The position numbers and the translations under genes are program-made. Source: Euptelea pleiosperma (taxonomy: Eukaryota > Streptophyta > Magnoliopsida > Ranunculales > Eupteleaceae). Taken from it: a stretch of 64,000 nt of DNA. The notes beneath the pieces are model-generated. The model was not told the DNA's origin and did no database searches. It saw only the letters and a list, made by a program, of their open reading frames with translations. How positions within the stretch are numbered: the stretch's first letter is position 1; each line of letters starts with the position of its first letter. Below are positions 10,899 through 41,617 of this stretch, in pieces. The stretch spans positions 1,410,829 through 1,474,828 of the forward strand of contig CM068540.1 in the NCBI GenBank assembly GCA_035048495.1, in the 5' to 3' direction.

Positions 10899-11659
10899 TT
10901 ACCTACATATAAGGAATGACATGGGTTGGATTTATATATAGCCCAAAGGTCAGGCTCAAGGGTCAGGGTCAGGGTCAGGAGCCCCACTTTTTATGCTTCG
11001 AAAGGGGTGTTACAATTAAAACGACCGTTAAAACGGATTGAAACGGCCTGGGTAAAAATAGAAAAAATGGATTTTAATGATTTTAACATAAAAAGTAGTG
11101 CTGAAATTCAAATTTTAAAATTTAAAATTAAAAAAAAAATAGAATTTAACGAAAATTTAATAGTTTTCTTATACCACTCTTATCTTATATGGCTTCAATA
11201 ATAAGTGGCTGAGATCCACTATGCTTCATATCGATGGCTGAGATTAACTCCCACCGAATTTTGACAAACACTTTGTCGGAAAGTGCCGCAGGCACGGGCC
11301 ACCCACACATATATCAAGATAACTCAGTGTATTCTCTTATCTTATCCATCCATCTAATGTGGACGGTTAGATAAAGAGTGGTTGAGATCAAAATTGGGTG
11401 GGAGTTAATCTCAGCCATCGATATGAAGCATAGTGGATCTCAGCCACTCATTATTGAAGCCATATAAGATATGAGGGGTGTAAGAAAACCATTAAGATAT
11501 GTTTTTTTTTTTAAATTCAGCACCATTTTTTCAATTTTTGCCCCTGGCCGTATCAATCCGTTTTAATAGTAACAGCCCTCTCGAGGCATAAAAAGTGGGG
11601 CTCCTGAGCCTGAGCCTTGGGCTATATGTAAATCCAACGCATTTCATTCCTTATATGTA

Positions 11660-11779
11660 GGTAAATAGTAGGTGACCCGTTGGCTGAGATCCACTGTCCA
11701 TTTGGTGTGATAAGATCTCGGCTATCATTTATGAAGCCGGATAAGAAGGGAAGACAACCATCATGTTTTGTTATATAGA
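11660..11779 (-). mobile_element. Inverted, 3'-truncated Helitron-like unit H4
   Basis: The minus strand starts TCTATATAACAAAACATGAT at 11779 and follows H1/H3 through GCCGAGATCTTATCAC and ATCTCAGCCA. The hairpin segment is missing, and the copy runs straight into the GGGTCACCTACTATTTACC flank shared with H1/H3. Confidence 0.5.
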
Positions 11780-11829
11780 TATATAAGGTAACACTTCTAG
11801 CTTAATCCGTGGGGTAATATTATGGATGG

Positions 11830-11954
11830 AAGTCTCGGGATTGGAGGCTGGATCGGTGGGATTGGCCAACTCTCCCCGAGACGGTGTGAAAAAACAGAGA
11901 ACTCGGCCGAGACAGACATAGTTTGGACCGATCCCGATCCCGATCCCGAGACTT
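11830..11954. mobile_element. Short foldback with AAGTCTCGG termini
   Basis: It starts AAGTCTCGGGATTGG and ends CCCGATCCCGAGACTT, with GGATCGG/CCGATCC inverted words inside. The same termini bound a larger element at 40402-40990, so the two form one family. The terminal sequence does not match a superfamily I can name. Confidence 0.55.
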
Positions 11955-12469
11955 TCTCCACGTAATTATGTTAAAGTTGGATAAAAGGGCGTCAATCCTC
12001 CAAAAAGTATATAGAGAGGGTGGTCGAAGTCAGCAAATCACGTTGATTTTGACCCAGAAGATTTAGTACATGGGACCCACAAGAGAAGACGGCACAACAA
12101 TCTACAACAGCAGCATTATCTGGGGAAAGTAGTGTAGCTCAATAACTAACGGACTCAAATGATCACCCGCATCTCTCCTAAGGTCCCATCTTTATTTTGT
12201 AAAAAACCCGGTCTTTTTAAACCTAGGTCAGTCATATCCAATCAGTTGACCCGTCATATGATGCTAGTCATAAATCTATCTTAAAAGTAAATAGATTAGT
12301 TTGAACAGTTAAACCGCTAGTTGAATGTTTGAACCGGCTAGTTTTTTAATGGTTTTCAACAGTTAGAACAATTTGAACGAAAAAACGTGATTTGAACAGT
12401 TGGGGAGGGGGAGGGGGTGGTTGAAGCACTTGGGAGCAGTTTAAAGGAGGTCGTTTTAACGGTTAAAAG

Positions 12470-12792
12470 GACTGGGGGCGTTACCGTTTAAACGGATTGA
12501 AACAGCCAGGGGCAAAAATAGAAAAAAAAATGGGAAAAAACGGATTTTAACAGAAAAATGGCGCTGAAATTCAAATTTTGAAAATAAAAAACGAAATTAA
12601 ACGGATTTAACGGCCGTTTTTTCACAAAATTTTTCAGAATTAAACGGCTGTTTAAACGATTTTAACGACCGTTAAAACAAAAAAAACGGCCATTTTTTTC
12701 AAAACCGATAAAACGTGTTTTGACGGAAACGGGCTGGGCGTTACCGTTGAAACGGCTGTTAAAACCGTTTAAACTGCCGTTTTTAAAACCAT
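12470..12792. repeat. GGGCGTTACCGTT / AACGGCC dispersed repeat
   Basis: GGGGGCGTTACCGTTTAAACG, AACGGATTGAAACAGCCAGG and ACGGCCGTTTTTTC mark a repeat rich in AACGG words. Relatives lie at about 9903-10060, 10410-10500, 10985-11170, 11480-11590, 27490-27970 and 35850-36075. The ends often read GGTTTTAAAAACGGC. The class is unclear; a MULE- or CACTA-derived repeat is possible. Confidence 0.5.
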
Positions 12793-12906
12793 GATAGAGA
12801 CCATCCTCGCCAAAAATCATCTAATTCCAAAACTTATAATTTATATATTGGCCCACGCCAATTTTTTGTTGTAGAAAATGTTGTGAAAATTGTTGTCTCC
12901 CGATCC
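12793..12906. mobile_element. Right-end fragment of the GGGTCGGGGG MITE family
   Basis: GATAGAGACCATCCTCGCCA, AAAATCATCTAATTCC and TGTTGTCTCCCGATCCTG match the right third of the complete element at 34021-34409. The left part is absent. Confidence 0.6.
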
Positions 12907-12917
12907 TGTATATATAT

Positions 12918-13290
12918 GGGCTGGGATAGAATGACTAATGGAATTCTTACTAATGGACATGGGGCCCACATGCGGATGAGTTAAGGGATAATTTTTTGTG
13001 ATAATATTCTTCTCAATGTGGATATCAAGTACACAAAAAATCAGTCCATTCCAACATTTGTAGCCCTGTGAAAAGTAGATTGCAAACTGAAAATTTTTGG
13101 ACCATTAATTTTCACCGTTAAATTTAGGTATGTATTTGGTAGGGTTAGAAGTTTTAAAAATTATTGATTTTTGGTGAGGGTGATCTCCATAGTGAGGAGA
13201 TCACCTTTACCAAAAATCATCCCTTACCTCATCCGCATGTGGGCCCCACGTCCATTAGTAAGAATTCCATTAGTCATTTTATCCCGGCCC
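12918..13290. mobile_element. Foldback element, GGGCTGGGATA termini, copy 1
   Basis: It starts GGGCTGGGATAGAATGACTA and ends TAGTCATTTTATCCCGGCCC. Inner arms carry GGGGCCCACATGCGGATGAG and its inverse, then AAAAATCAG-type words. A TA-rich run separates it from copy 2. Confidence 0.65.
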
Positions 13291-13303
13291 ATATATATAT
13301 ATA

Positions 13304-13700
13304 GGGCTGGGATAAAATGACTAATGGAATTCTTACTAATAGAATGACAAATGGACGTGGGGCCCACGTTCAGATGAGTTAAGAGCTGATTTTTGACGAG
13401 GATGATCTCCTCACCATGAAGATCATCCTCGCCAAAAATCAGTAATTTTTAAAACTTCTAACCCTATCAAAGATGGACCTAAATTTATCGGTGAAAATGG
13501 ATGGTCCAAAAATTTTCAATTTGCAATCCACTTTTTACATGGCTGGAAATGTTGAAATGGGCTGATTTTTTGTTTGGTTGATATCCATGTCGAGAAGAGC
13601 ATCATTACCAAAAATCAGCTCTTAACTCATGTGAACGTGGGTCCCAAGTCCATTAGTCATTCTATTAGGAAGAATTTCATTAGTCATTTCATGCTATAGG
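13304..13700. mobile_element. Foldback element, GGGCTGGGATA termini, copy 2
   Basis: Same family as 12918-13290, but the unique centre runs in the opposite direction: AACTTCTAACCCTATCAAAG here against TTTGGTAGGGTTAGAAGTTT there. The right terminus has decayed (CATTTCATGCTATAGG). Confidence 0.6.
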
Positions 13701-14283
13701 TGGACTTATGCGTAACGCTTAGAATGGGACATGAAGTTACGACTTGGGCTTACTACTATTAGTTGTAAAAGATCAGAAAATCGTTCATATAGTTGTCAAT
13801 TTTGTTTTATTTCAAATACATGAAGTTTAAAGGTTTTCTAAAGCTAGTTCTTTTGCAATTGTGCATAATCTAATATCATGGTCACCCAAATTACTCGAGT
13901 TACTTTTATCCCCTGGCATTTTGTTAGAAGTTAGTTTTACTTACTGGGCTTTTCCCCAAAAAAACCCATCCACTTACAGTCCTCTTACAGAAGTAATCAA
14001 AAGACTTGTGCAGATTTCTTTTGGGGCGAGATCTAGATGCAGTGAAGCGTATACTTTATTGGTATTGTGATCAAGTAGGTAGTTGTCTTCTAGCATGTCC
14101 AGTCTCTTATTTATATTTATATGAATATCATTGTGAATCTTATACATCTCTATATAGTATAGTATTATGATAACACTTAGGAAGATCTAATTTAAATTTT
14201 ATCTTATTATGATCAGTACTTCTTATTTCATATGAAATGGGTCCGACATAGATGTGTATCTAATAGGTTCACGCTTTCGCATT
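13701..14283. other. Intergenic, no gene identified
   Basis: A 69-codon plus frame at 13861-14070 has no recognisable domain and unremarkable composition. Nothing else is supportable. Confidence 0.35.
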
Positions 14284-15262
14284 TTAAAATAAAAAATTTA
14301 CTTTGATTTTTGTAACTTGAGTGAGATGTGAGAGTGAGAAAGCATTGCGTGCTTTGGATTCAAGTGTTGGATTTAGGACACGGGGCGCACACCTCAGGAG
14401 TGTAGTCAAAATCTGGTAAGTGACAATTAGAGTGCGACCACGTGATTGATTTTGTTGACCAAGATTTGAGGATGGAGGACCATGAGGACCACGCTTGGTG
14501 GTAGCAATATTAGCCATTGGGGGCATCGATAGTGCAACATTTTGGGCTTTAATACGCATCTCAAAATCTATCAAGTGGGCTTGAAAATTATCCATGGGTA
14601 AGTCCTCAAGGATAGTAGTTAAAGTGGTCACAACAACGTCAGAAGCTGAATCGAATCATTAAGAATGCACTGTTGGAAATTCGATTCTCGCATAGGGTCC
14701 TGGAGGCAGCAAGGCTATCGGCTAACTATTTTGCTTGAGAAAAGTAATTAAACATGGATTGATTACCTTTTCGTAAGGTTTATAGCTTGCGTCCGAGTTG
14801 CATGAGATGAGCACAGGTGCGAGAAGCAAGCTAATTTTCAAGGACGAGCCAAACAACACGAGTGTTGGTGTGCCCAATGACTTAAGCAAACACAGGTTGC
14901 GTGAGAAACGAGAGAAGCCAGCCAAGGAGGACTTGATCTTGCTTGCACCAAGCGAGATAGGCAGGATTGATAGATCCATCGCCATAGGGGAGCATATGAG
15001 GCATGAACTGAGAATGCCAAAGCAAGTAGTTATTTCTATTGAGCTTGACAGATATTGGAGGGGGGGGGGGGGGGGGGGGGGGGGCGTGCATAGAGGGAAG
15101 GAGGAGGGTGTTGGGATAACGCATTTTTGTGGGAGAGTTCTCAACCACGACACGAGAGTTGGAGGATGTGACAACCATGATGGAGCTCCGTAGTGTGCTT
15201 CACCAAGAGAAAAAGAGAGAAGTAGAAAGAAAGAGGGATCGATTAGGCTAATACCATGTAGA
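14284..15262 (-). pseudogene. Ty1/copia gag remnant with primer-binding site
   Basis: From 15178 downward the minus strand reads a gag-like protein: a Pro run, then SVKLNRNNYLLWHSQF (the copia 'KLdrsNYllWrsq' entry of the gag domain), AYLAWCKQDQVLLGWLLSFL, a stop, then VIGHTNTRVVWLVLEN with ASRTCAHLMQLGRKL in shifted frames. Later, QAHLIDFEMRIKAQN lies in the frame at 14284-14631. At least one stop and one frameshift break it. Just upstream on the minus strand, TGGTATTAGCCTAATCG (about 15246-15262) resembles an initiator-Met primer-binding site, placing a 5' LTR further right. The Pro run is written by a G tract at 15059-15084. Confidence 0.65.
15059..15084. repeat. Poly-G tract (~26 bp)
   Basis: A near-uninterrupted G run lies inside the copia gag remnant; on the minus strand it writes polyproline. 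Its exact length may be an assembly estimate. Confidence 0.7.
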
Positions 15263-15866
15263 ATGCTTTCTTCCTACTGTTTGAATTCATCATTGGGTAT
15301 TTGAACTACTCTTAGGGGTGTCTGGTTACAGTGCTAGCTTAATATGTATAGATTAAATTTAGGATTGGAGCTTTCTTTTATTTGCCTTTTAGGGATTTTG
15401 GGTGTTCAGTGGAACATGTCTATCCTCCAAACAAGCACTCATATGCCTCCCTTGGGAGTTGAGACATGTACTTCCATTATGGAACCAAGTCAATAGAAAC
15501 CTTGTAGCTGTGACACCACATATACAAAATGTAGCAACATGCTCTATGTCACTTATTACAGCCCATCGCTCCCACATGATTGGAGGGCTATCAACATCTG
15601 AGAGTGTGTAGAGAGAACTCAATTATTGATTCAAGGATTATGGTAATGCCATTGTTCAAATATTATAGCAGAGGATACAATACCATCGCTTAAGGATTGC
15701 AAAAAACACCTTCTTATGACTTAACAGTTTGTAGTAACAGAGGTAAAGGAACTGGGTATGTAATTTTTTGTGGAAAGTAGACAGTATAAGTACCGATGCA
15801 ACCTGAATAAGTCTACAAATTTTTGTTTTTCCTTTCCACAACATTGTTACATAGATTTGTATCCAA
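15263..15866. other. Spacer 3' of the ALDH3 gene
   Basis: No gene was recognised. If the gag remnant is real, its 5' LTR should begin at about 15263, but no terminal repeat was found. The 69-codon plus frame at 15402-15611 and the minus frame across it have no known motif. The right end should contain the 3'UTR of the ALDH3 gene. Confidence 0.35.
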
Positions 15867-35523
<19,657 letters not shown>

Positions 35524-35574
35524 GTCTTGATCTTTCCTCCTTAATTAGCCCTTTCCTTTTCCTTCATCTATCCT

Positions 35575-35595
35575 GTATTTATGCATATAAATTGA
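35575..35595 (-). promoter_or_regulatory. TATA-like box of the ALDH3 gene
   Basis: The minus strand reads ATTTATATGCATAAATACAG 52-72 bp upstream of the first ATG. Two overlapping TATA-like words make the exact element uncertain. Confidence 0.45.
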
Positions 35596-35849
35596 TCCAC
35601 CACCTTCTTTGACCGGGCCGGAGAGAGATCTAAATCCATGCAGTTGGCCCTCTTAAAAGCCTCTTCACCAAACACACATTAATGTTAAAGATGTCATAAC
35701 ATCCTTCATCCGTTCAACCAACTCTATATTTTTTTTATCAAAATTAATTAAGACCATTGATTGGTGGGCCTCTCTTTGGATTTTGACCCTATGATCTCGA
35801 GCTAAAACATGATGGGCTAATCTAGGATTCATCCAGATGTAAGCTAAAC

Positions 35850-36075
35850 CATGGGGGCGTCACCGTTCTTTCCGCTATAACGGATTGTAACGCACAGGGG
35901 AGCAACAACGGAAAAAAAAAGAGAGAAAATAACGGAAAACAATGACGCTAAAATTCAAATTTTGAAAAAAATTCATAACGGAAATTATGGCCGTTTTTCA
36001 AAGTGTTTTTTTTTTCAGAAAATAACAGTCGTTATTTTCGTTATAACGGGAACGGCCGTTTTTTAAACCATGGTC
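35850..36075. repeat. AACGG-family repeat copy
   Basis: GGGGGCGTCACCGTTC, AACGGATTGTAACGCACAGG and ACGGCCGTTTTTTAAACC identify another copy of the family at 12470-12792. It lies about 330 bp upstream of the ALDH3 ATG. Confidence 0.5.
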
Positions 36076-36119
36076 TGAATCTCAAGTAGTGGCCATACGG
36101 GTGAACGGTCTCTATTACC

Positions 36120-36320
36120 GGAGAAAAGATTCGCTGGTCCCAGGAACCTTCAAGGTTCCCCTCCCAAAATGTCTGATAGGTACGTGAAGGCCTAAACCTA
36201 ACCCATGTTAAACCCTTGGTTAGTTTAGTTAGCTAAGGACGTGGTTAACAAAGGGTACGTGTCAGACATTTTTGGGAGGGGGCCTTCAAAGTTTAACCCC
36301 CGGGCGAGCGGATTTTTTCT
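36120..36320. mobile_element. Foldback MITE, 201 bp, 10-bp TSD
   Basis: Left arm GGAGAAAAGATTCGCTGG, then CCTCCCAAAATGTCTGA. Right arm GTCAGACATTTTTGGGAGGG through GCGAGCGGATTTTTTCT. Flanks CTCTATTACC (36110-36119) and CTCTATCACC (36321-36330) match at 9 of 10 positions. A sister copy is at 37241-37432. Confidence 0.7.
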
Positions 36321-36392
36321 CTCTATCACCGAGTTTAGTTTGTTGAGTATTTTCTTTATGGTCGTGATGTAACAACGTGTACCTGAGATCTT

Positions 36393-36943
36393 TTCAAACG
36401 TGGAAGTGCATTTTTGTTACTCACCACTGCCCCCTTCTATGCGCTAGGGCCGCACAGAGCAAACAAAACGCCCTGCTCAAGTTGGGCCACGTCAGCAAAA
36501 AAGCAGAAGCTCTTGCAGTTACCAACACTACTGACAACCTAGGTTAGTCGGTTTTGAATTTTTCTTTTTATAAATTGAAGACGTGGGGAAATCTCTGCAG
36601 GGCCGTTTTGTTTGATTTGTGCGGCCCTAGGGCATAGAATTCTTCCCCGCTGCCATCTGGGCACACTAACCGCATGGATGTTTAGCCCAACCCTTAGTAG
36701 ATGTACATACCAAAAATCAGCTTGTTTGATGATTTTAGCCGCTGTTTTAGTATTCAAACAAAGGTTGAATGCAAAGCGATAAGAACGTACGCTTTAAAAA
36801 GTACTAAAATCTAATGGTTAGAGATTACCAATCAGGGTGATTTTTGGTGTGTAGATACACCATGGGATGGGACAAACATCCATGCGGTCAGTGAGCCGAG
36901 ATGATAGCCGTGAGTAACAAAATTCGCGCTTCCACATTTGAAA
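36393..36943. mobile_element. Nested foldback element
   Basis: Outer arms: CAAACGTGGAAGTGCATTTT with GTTACTCAC, and GTGAGTAACAAAATTCGCGC with CTTCCACATTTG. An inner inverted pair, TATGCGCTAGGGCCGCACAG and the inverse at 36620-36645, lies left of centre. The right half carries ATACCAAAAATCAGCTTG and an inverted TGATTTTTGGTGTG. It probably represents several insertions. Confidence 0.5.
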
Positions 36944-37129
36944 AAAATTCGGGTATACCTTGGTACATCTTTTTCCTTTCTTTAAACAAAACACCAGGCT
37001 GGAGGGATTTACCTTTTTGCACTAATGCTTCGATGTGGTCGATGTGGATTGCGAGAATTTGAATGTCAGTTCAGCACTTACAATCACCCGAAAGCATTAG
37101 TGAAATTATAATTGCAAAAAAGTTGGTCC

Positions 37130-37212
37130 GCGATAATAATCGAAATGGCGAAATAGGATTTATGTTACGGACCCCAATCATTTAGGATGAGACCTGGATG
37201 ATGACAATGAGT
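37130..37212 (+). mobile_element. Au-type SINE 3' end
   Basis: GAAATGGCGAAATAGGATTT, TGTTACGGACCCCAATCATTT, AGGATGAGACC, then a GGATGATGACAATG tail follow the Au SINE 3' end pattern. The tRNA-related head is missing. Confidence 0.45.
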
Positions 37213-37240
37213 TTGTTGGTACATTGGAGATGGATGGATG

Positions 37241-37432
37241 GGAGAAAATTTTCGCTGCCCCGGGGGAGTTCAAACTTTGATGTCCCCCTCCCAAAATGTC
37301 TGACAAGTGCCTTTTGGACCACTAACCAAGGGCTTAACCAGGGTTGAGTTAAGGGATTGGGGTACTTGTCAGACATTTTGGGTGGGGAGATTTCAAAGTC
37401 AGAAGTCCGCCGGGCCAGCTAATGTTTTCTCC
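37241..37432. mobile_element. Foldback MITE, sister of 36120-36320
   Basis: GGAGAAAATTTTCGCTGCCC at the left, CCAGCTAATGTTTTCTCC at the right, with CCTCCCAAAATGTCTGACAA and its inverse within. The target duplication is unclear. Confidence 0.62.
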
Positions 37433-37555
37433 ATTGGATAGGATAGAATGGGTTAGGGTTCACTGACGATGATGGATGACAGCTGAGAATAGAAAGCTAG
37501 ACATTAATAACACCTATTTGCCAAGGAGTGCAGATAGAGAATTAGGGCTGTTCTT

Positions 37556-37873
37556 TGATACCGACTTGGGTATCAATTTTTTGATGTCGAAGTCCCACAC
37601 ACCAAAAATCAGCGTGATTGGTGATTTCTAGCCGTAGGATTTGAGCACTTTTCATCATGGGCGTTATGAAAAGGCCTATGAGTTGGTTCCAAGCCCATGA
37701 TGAAAAAGTACTCAAATCCAATGGTTAGAAATCACTAATCATACTGATTTTTGGTGTGTGGGTCCACCAAGATGTGGGCCAAATATTCATGGAGTCAATG
37801 GGCCCTAAAAAGTCTACTACGTGGCAAATCGAGGGACTTCGGCATCAAAATTTTGATACCGAAGGCGGTATCA
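37556..37873. mobile_element. Foldback element, TGATACCG termini
   Basis: TGATACCGACTTGGGTATCA with TTTTTTGATGTCGAAGTCCC pairs with GGGACTTCGGCATCAAAATT and CCGAAGGCGGTATCA. The inner arms carry CACCAAAAATCAGCGTGATT and its inverse. Confidence 0.65.
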
Positions 37874-37954
37874 TAGATTTTTCTAGAGAATTAGGAGTAA
37901 AACTTTGATAACGGGACCTGTCATCAAAAGAGATGACAGGGTGGCAGTAGTCGG

Positions 37955-38086
37955 CGTGGATTTGGCTGACCATCTTGGCCTCACCACACATACCCAGGTA
38001 AGTGTTTTGGTAAAAAGCACTTGAGTACACCCTGGGTACGGGTGTGGCCGGTGAGGTCGAGGTGGTCAGCAAGTACAAAATCCACG
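37955..38086. mobile_element. Short foldback, 132 bp
   Basis: CGTGGATTTGGCTGACCATC, TTGGCCTCACC and ACCCAGG are all repeated inverted on the right (GGTGAGGTCGAGGTGGTCAG, AAATCCACG). It has the general form of a long-hairpin MITE or small-RNA precursor. Confidence 0.55.
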
Positions 38087-38318
38087 TTACTGCAGCCCTA
38101 TTTTCGGGTAGAGTGATGACCTTAAACATGTTACACTAGTAGAGGATCAATGGACTAGAATGTAGCTTATAACAGTGGGGGTTGAGAATTGATGTGTATT
38201 CGAATCATAGGATCTAGTAATCGCCGATATGCTCGTATTGGTGATATTTGTAATTTCATGTGAAAAAGTTGAGCACATTTACAATGCATTTACTTGATCA
38301 ACTCAACCAACCAAAGAT

Positions 38319-38413
38319 TAAGGGGGGTGTTTGGATCGCCATTTTTCAAAAAATATTTATTTTACAAAAATGACTTTTTTAAGTCTAAAAATGGAGATCC
38401 AAACACCCCCTTA
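38319..38413. mobile_element. Tiny TIR element, ~95 bp
   Basis: TAAGGGGGGTGTTTGGATC at the left and GATCCAAACACCCCCTTA at the right, with AAAATGG inverted words inside. Related terminal words occur at 170-180 and 4276-4290. Confidence 0.6.
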
Positions 38414-39754
38414 TTCTGCTGTTTTATTTTTCAGCATTGTCTTATTTTGCAATTTCCATCTTTAAAGCAGGAGAACTACTCTTGACACAAAATTTACATT
38501 TATATTTCCTTCTTTTATCTACTTTTCACATGGTAGATGACGGTCATCAAACGAAATTGTGAAATAAACCATGAAGAAGCGCCCTTGTGTGATCTCATGT
38601 GGAGTTCACTCGGAAGAGATCGAATAACAAAGATGCGCGCGCCTTTGCTTGCACTTGTTTGTGGGGACCCTTGTTAATGAGAGTTTCTTTTCTCCTTGGT
38701 GTTTGTTAATGAGAATAGTATGCTTATCATTCCAAATTGGTAATAACACTTCCTTGTATGTCCATGCATCCCATTGTTTGATTTGTGGTGGTTTTTTAGG
38801 TATGAAATTGTTCTTATTGCAACAGATAATGTATTTGATTTGATCAGGAGACGCATCCCCCTCATAGAAAGCCGAAAGTTGGAGTCACTAAATTAAGGGC
38901 CTCTTGATTGCGACCATTTGTCGTTTCTTACTCAACCTGACTTTCTATTTCACATCAAATAAGGAGACCATAGCTAGATGATCACACTGATAGACTTCTT
39001 AGGATTAAACAATGGTTATCTCACTTTTTGCATCCTCACAACGATTGTAGCGTATATATGTTTACATATGGTGTGCTTTTGTAGCATATATACTAATTGA
39101 ATTGAACTTTTTTTTGTTATCTATCAATTGAATTGAACTTTTGTTTGCTATCTATCAGGTTGTGTAAAATGACTCATCGACAAACACATTTTATTAAAAA
39201 AAAAAATTACATCAATTTTTTTTCATTTTTTTGGTTGTTTTCACAACAGCCCAAGTTCGTTGCCGTTGACATTCTTCTTAAAACAATTTCAACAAGTTAG
39301 GCCGCAAGTCAAGAATCCAAGTCCGGGCCTGCCCTTAGGTGTGCCAGGTCAGGTGTTATGATCGTTGGGCACAAAAAGGAGGGGTGAAACACTAGTCAAT
39401 CTTGTGCCGGCCTAGCAGGTCAGGTTGGGGCTGGGCTAGGCTCCAAAATAATCAAGATAGGTCACAGGGTTAATGGGCTAGATTTACACCCTTATGTGCA
39501 ACATTCATGTCAATTTTTAAAAAATAATATAACCAAATAAGTGCAAAATTAAATAAAAACAAGGTAACAATGTTTTTTAGTGCATTTAACTACTTTTAGG
39601 AGTAAAATAGGTATTTTCACAAAAAAAATCACTTTTTTATCAAACACTATAAAATGGCTTTTTAAGAAAAGAAGCGCTTTTCTTAAATGGTTACCAAACA
39701 GCCAAAACAACTTAAACTTTAATATAAGTTCTATTGAGTAAGTATTTACCCAAA
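38414..39754. other. Intergenic, no gene seen
   Basis: No coding exon. Short direct repeats (TTGAATTGAACTTTT twice at 39095-39140) and A/T runs only. Confidence 0.35.
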
Positions 39755-40185
39755 CGCAGCTTAAGCCCCTTGGCTTCCTGCTCAAAGCATCAATTACAAT
39801 ATTCGCCTTCCCCAAGTGGTACTAGAGGGTGCAGTCGTAATCCTTCAAAAACTCTATCCACCTGTGTTGCTTCGTGTTCAACTCCTTCTAGCTAAACAGA
39901 TACTTCAAGCTCTTGTATTCGTAAAGAACTCGAACTTCTCTCTATTGACGTAATGTCACCACTTCTTTAATACAATGACAACAACAATCAGCTCTAGGTC
40001 ATGAGTTGGATAATTGCGTTCGTGAATCTTAAGTTGTCAAGAGGCGTAAGCCACTACCTTACCCTCCTACATCAATACACACCCCAAACCCAAATGGGAA
40101 GCATTATTATAGATGACAAGTTCACCACTACTAGACAAAATGGTGAGGACTGATGCTGATGTCAATCTGGTCTTCAACTCCTGAA
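39755..40185 (-). pseudogene. Ty3/gypsy RNase H fragment (chromovirus type)
   Basis: The minus strand reads FQELKTRLTSASVLT, YNNASHLGLGCVLM, KVVAYAS-QLKIHERNYPTHD, LELIVVV and finally GKANIVIDALSRKPRG, the signature run from the RT/RNase H domain of Del/Tekay-like chromoviruses. In-frame stops interrupt it and the frame changes between blocks. No LTRs, integrase or chromodomain were found nearby. Confidence 0.75.
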
Positions 40186-40401
40186 AAGCTCGCTCCGAGC
40201 CAAGATCGTGGAAGAAATCTTGATATCCACCCCGTTTATCGAGTAGAGAAAAACAAATTGCATTGATCTTCAGTGTGAATATTAGCGTAAAAACAACGAA
40301 TCAACCGAGGGTACATTGGACCAGAGTAATCAAAGAGAGGCAACCTATATTGAGCTTCAAAGAAATGATAGATATTCAAAGGAGCAAGAGAGCATGGTTC
40401 G

Positions 40402-40990
40402 AAGTCTCGGACGATCCCGAGTTGGATCGGGCGATCCAGACCGGGATCGGAGGCATCCGAGACAAAAATCCAATGTTTGTCTCGAATCGCAGTGGATCGT
40501 CCGATCCAACTCTCTGGATCGGTTGGATCGCCCGATCCAAACAAGTTAACCGATCCAACTCGGCGAGTTGAACCAACGGCAATGATGTTATAAAAACTCA
40601 ATTTTTTTTATTTTTTTCATCTTTTTACTCGTTTTCCTCTCCCCTTTCCTCCCCAACCTTTCTTAGAACTTAAAAATAGCTTGAAAATGATAGATCTACC
40701 TTCGAAACACATAGATCCATGAAGATCGAAGGTTTTGGTTCAAATTTCTTCGAGTTAGGTTGAAAATCCGGTGAGTTTTGAGAGAAATCCGGCTAGTTTT
40801 GGGGGAAACATGGAGATCTACATTCTTGTGATTTTTTCTGATTTTCCTGCAATTTTTTGAATTTTTTCTGTAATTTTTTGTATTTTTTGGGATTTTTTTT
40901 TTTCGTCTCGGGATCACGGTGGATCGGACCGATCCAGGCGATCCAACTCGGGATTGAAGGGGTCCGATCCAACGGCCGATCCCGAGACTT
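40402..40990. mobile_element. Foldback with AAGTCTCGG termini, 589 bp
   Basis: It starts AAGTCTCGGACGATCCCGAG and ends GGCCGATCCCGAGACTT. G/C-rich arms full of GGATCGG/CCGATCC enclose an A/T-rich core. The 121- and 102-codon frames across it are by-products of these arms. It shares termini with 11830-11954. Confidence 0.6.
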
Positions 40991-41617
40991 TGATCCTTGC
41001 AAGAGAGTCAACTAAAACACAACTTTCGTGAGAAATGGCACGACGAGATACATACCTCTCAAAGTTCTCCTTTGCAATGAGAGAGATGAATTCTCGCGGA
41101 TTAGAGTCAGAGGCACAATCATGGCGAGCTTTCACTTAATGTTCTTGTCACCTGGGAGCCATAGGGTAGCACAAGGAGCAAGAGGACAAGGAGAGAATAG
41201 AGGAGAGGAGAACCTAGGACTCAAGAAATGACACAAATGATCAGCCGACCAAGAGGGGAGGAATATATAACCAAGGGGCGCGGGCACCCCCGCCAAAAAG
41301 GAAAAACATACGAACAAAGCAAGGTGCGGTCACCCAACCGAAGTACAGTCACCCCAGCCCAACAAAGCACGGTCGCCCCCACTAGCCGTCATAGCAAGCC
41401 AAAAAGTGTTGTTGCCCCCACTCGCCGACACATCCCAACTAAAAACACAAACAAGAACTGTGGTCTGGAGACCAATCAGATCCAAGGGAAGCTCCCCGAG
41501 AGGTGAACACACAAAAGACAAGGCAAAGGAGACTCCACAGAGAGGTTAGACCCACTAGAACAAGGGTCTAACCACCGACAACCCAATCAACAACCATCAC
41601 AACTACCTATAGACTTT
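40991..41617. other. Region beyond the copia 3' end
   Basis: This is where a 3' LTR of the neighbouring copia element would be expected. No copy of the 43538-44901 LTR is present. Repeated GGTCGCCCCCAC/GGTCACCC words at 41320-41430 recall, without matching, the repeats inside that LTR. No gene. Confidence 0.4.

Larger units (their letters stand above)
9659..11392. repeat. Direct repeat of ~640 bp
   Basis: The block 9659-10290 recurs at 10738-11392 in the same order: the Helitron-like unit, the GCCCAAGGGTCAGGCT / CCCCACTTTTTATGC segment, the TTACCGTTAAAACGGATTG segment, then ATATGGCTTCAATAATGAGTG through CATCTAATGTGGACGGTTAG. A partial inverted third copy follows at about 11393-11779. The copies differ by scattered substitutions and small indels. 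Confidence 0.7.

Noticed and set aside
14798..15193. 131-codon plus-strand frame with a glycine run
   Set aside because: It is the antisense shadow of the copia gag remnant; the Gly run is the poly-G tract.
40236..40601. Overlapping frames of 68-121 codons on both strands
   Set aside because: A by-product of GGATCGG/CCGATCC inverted repeats in the AAGTCTCGG foldback.
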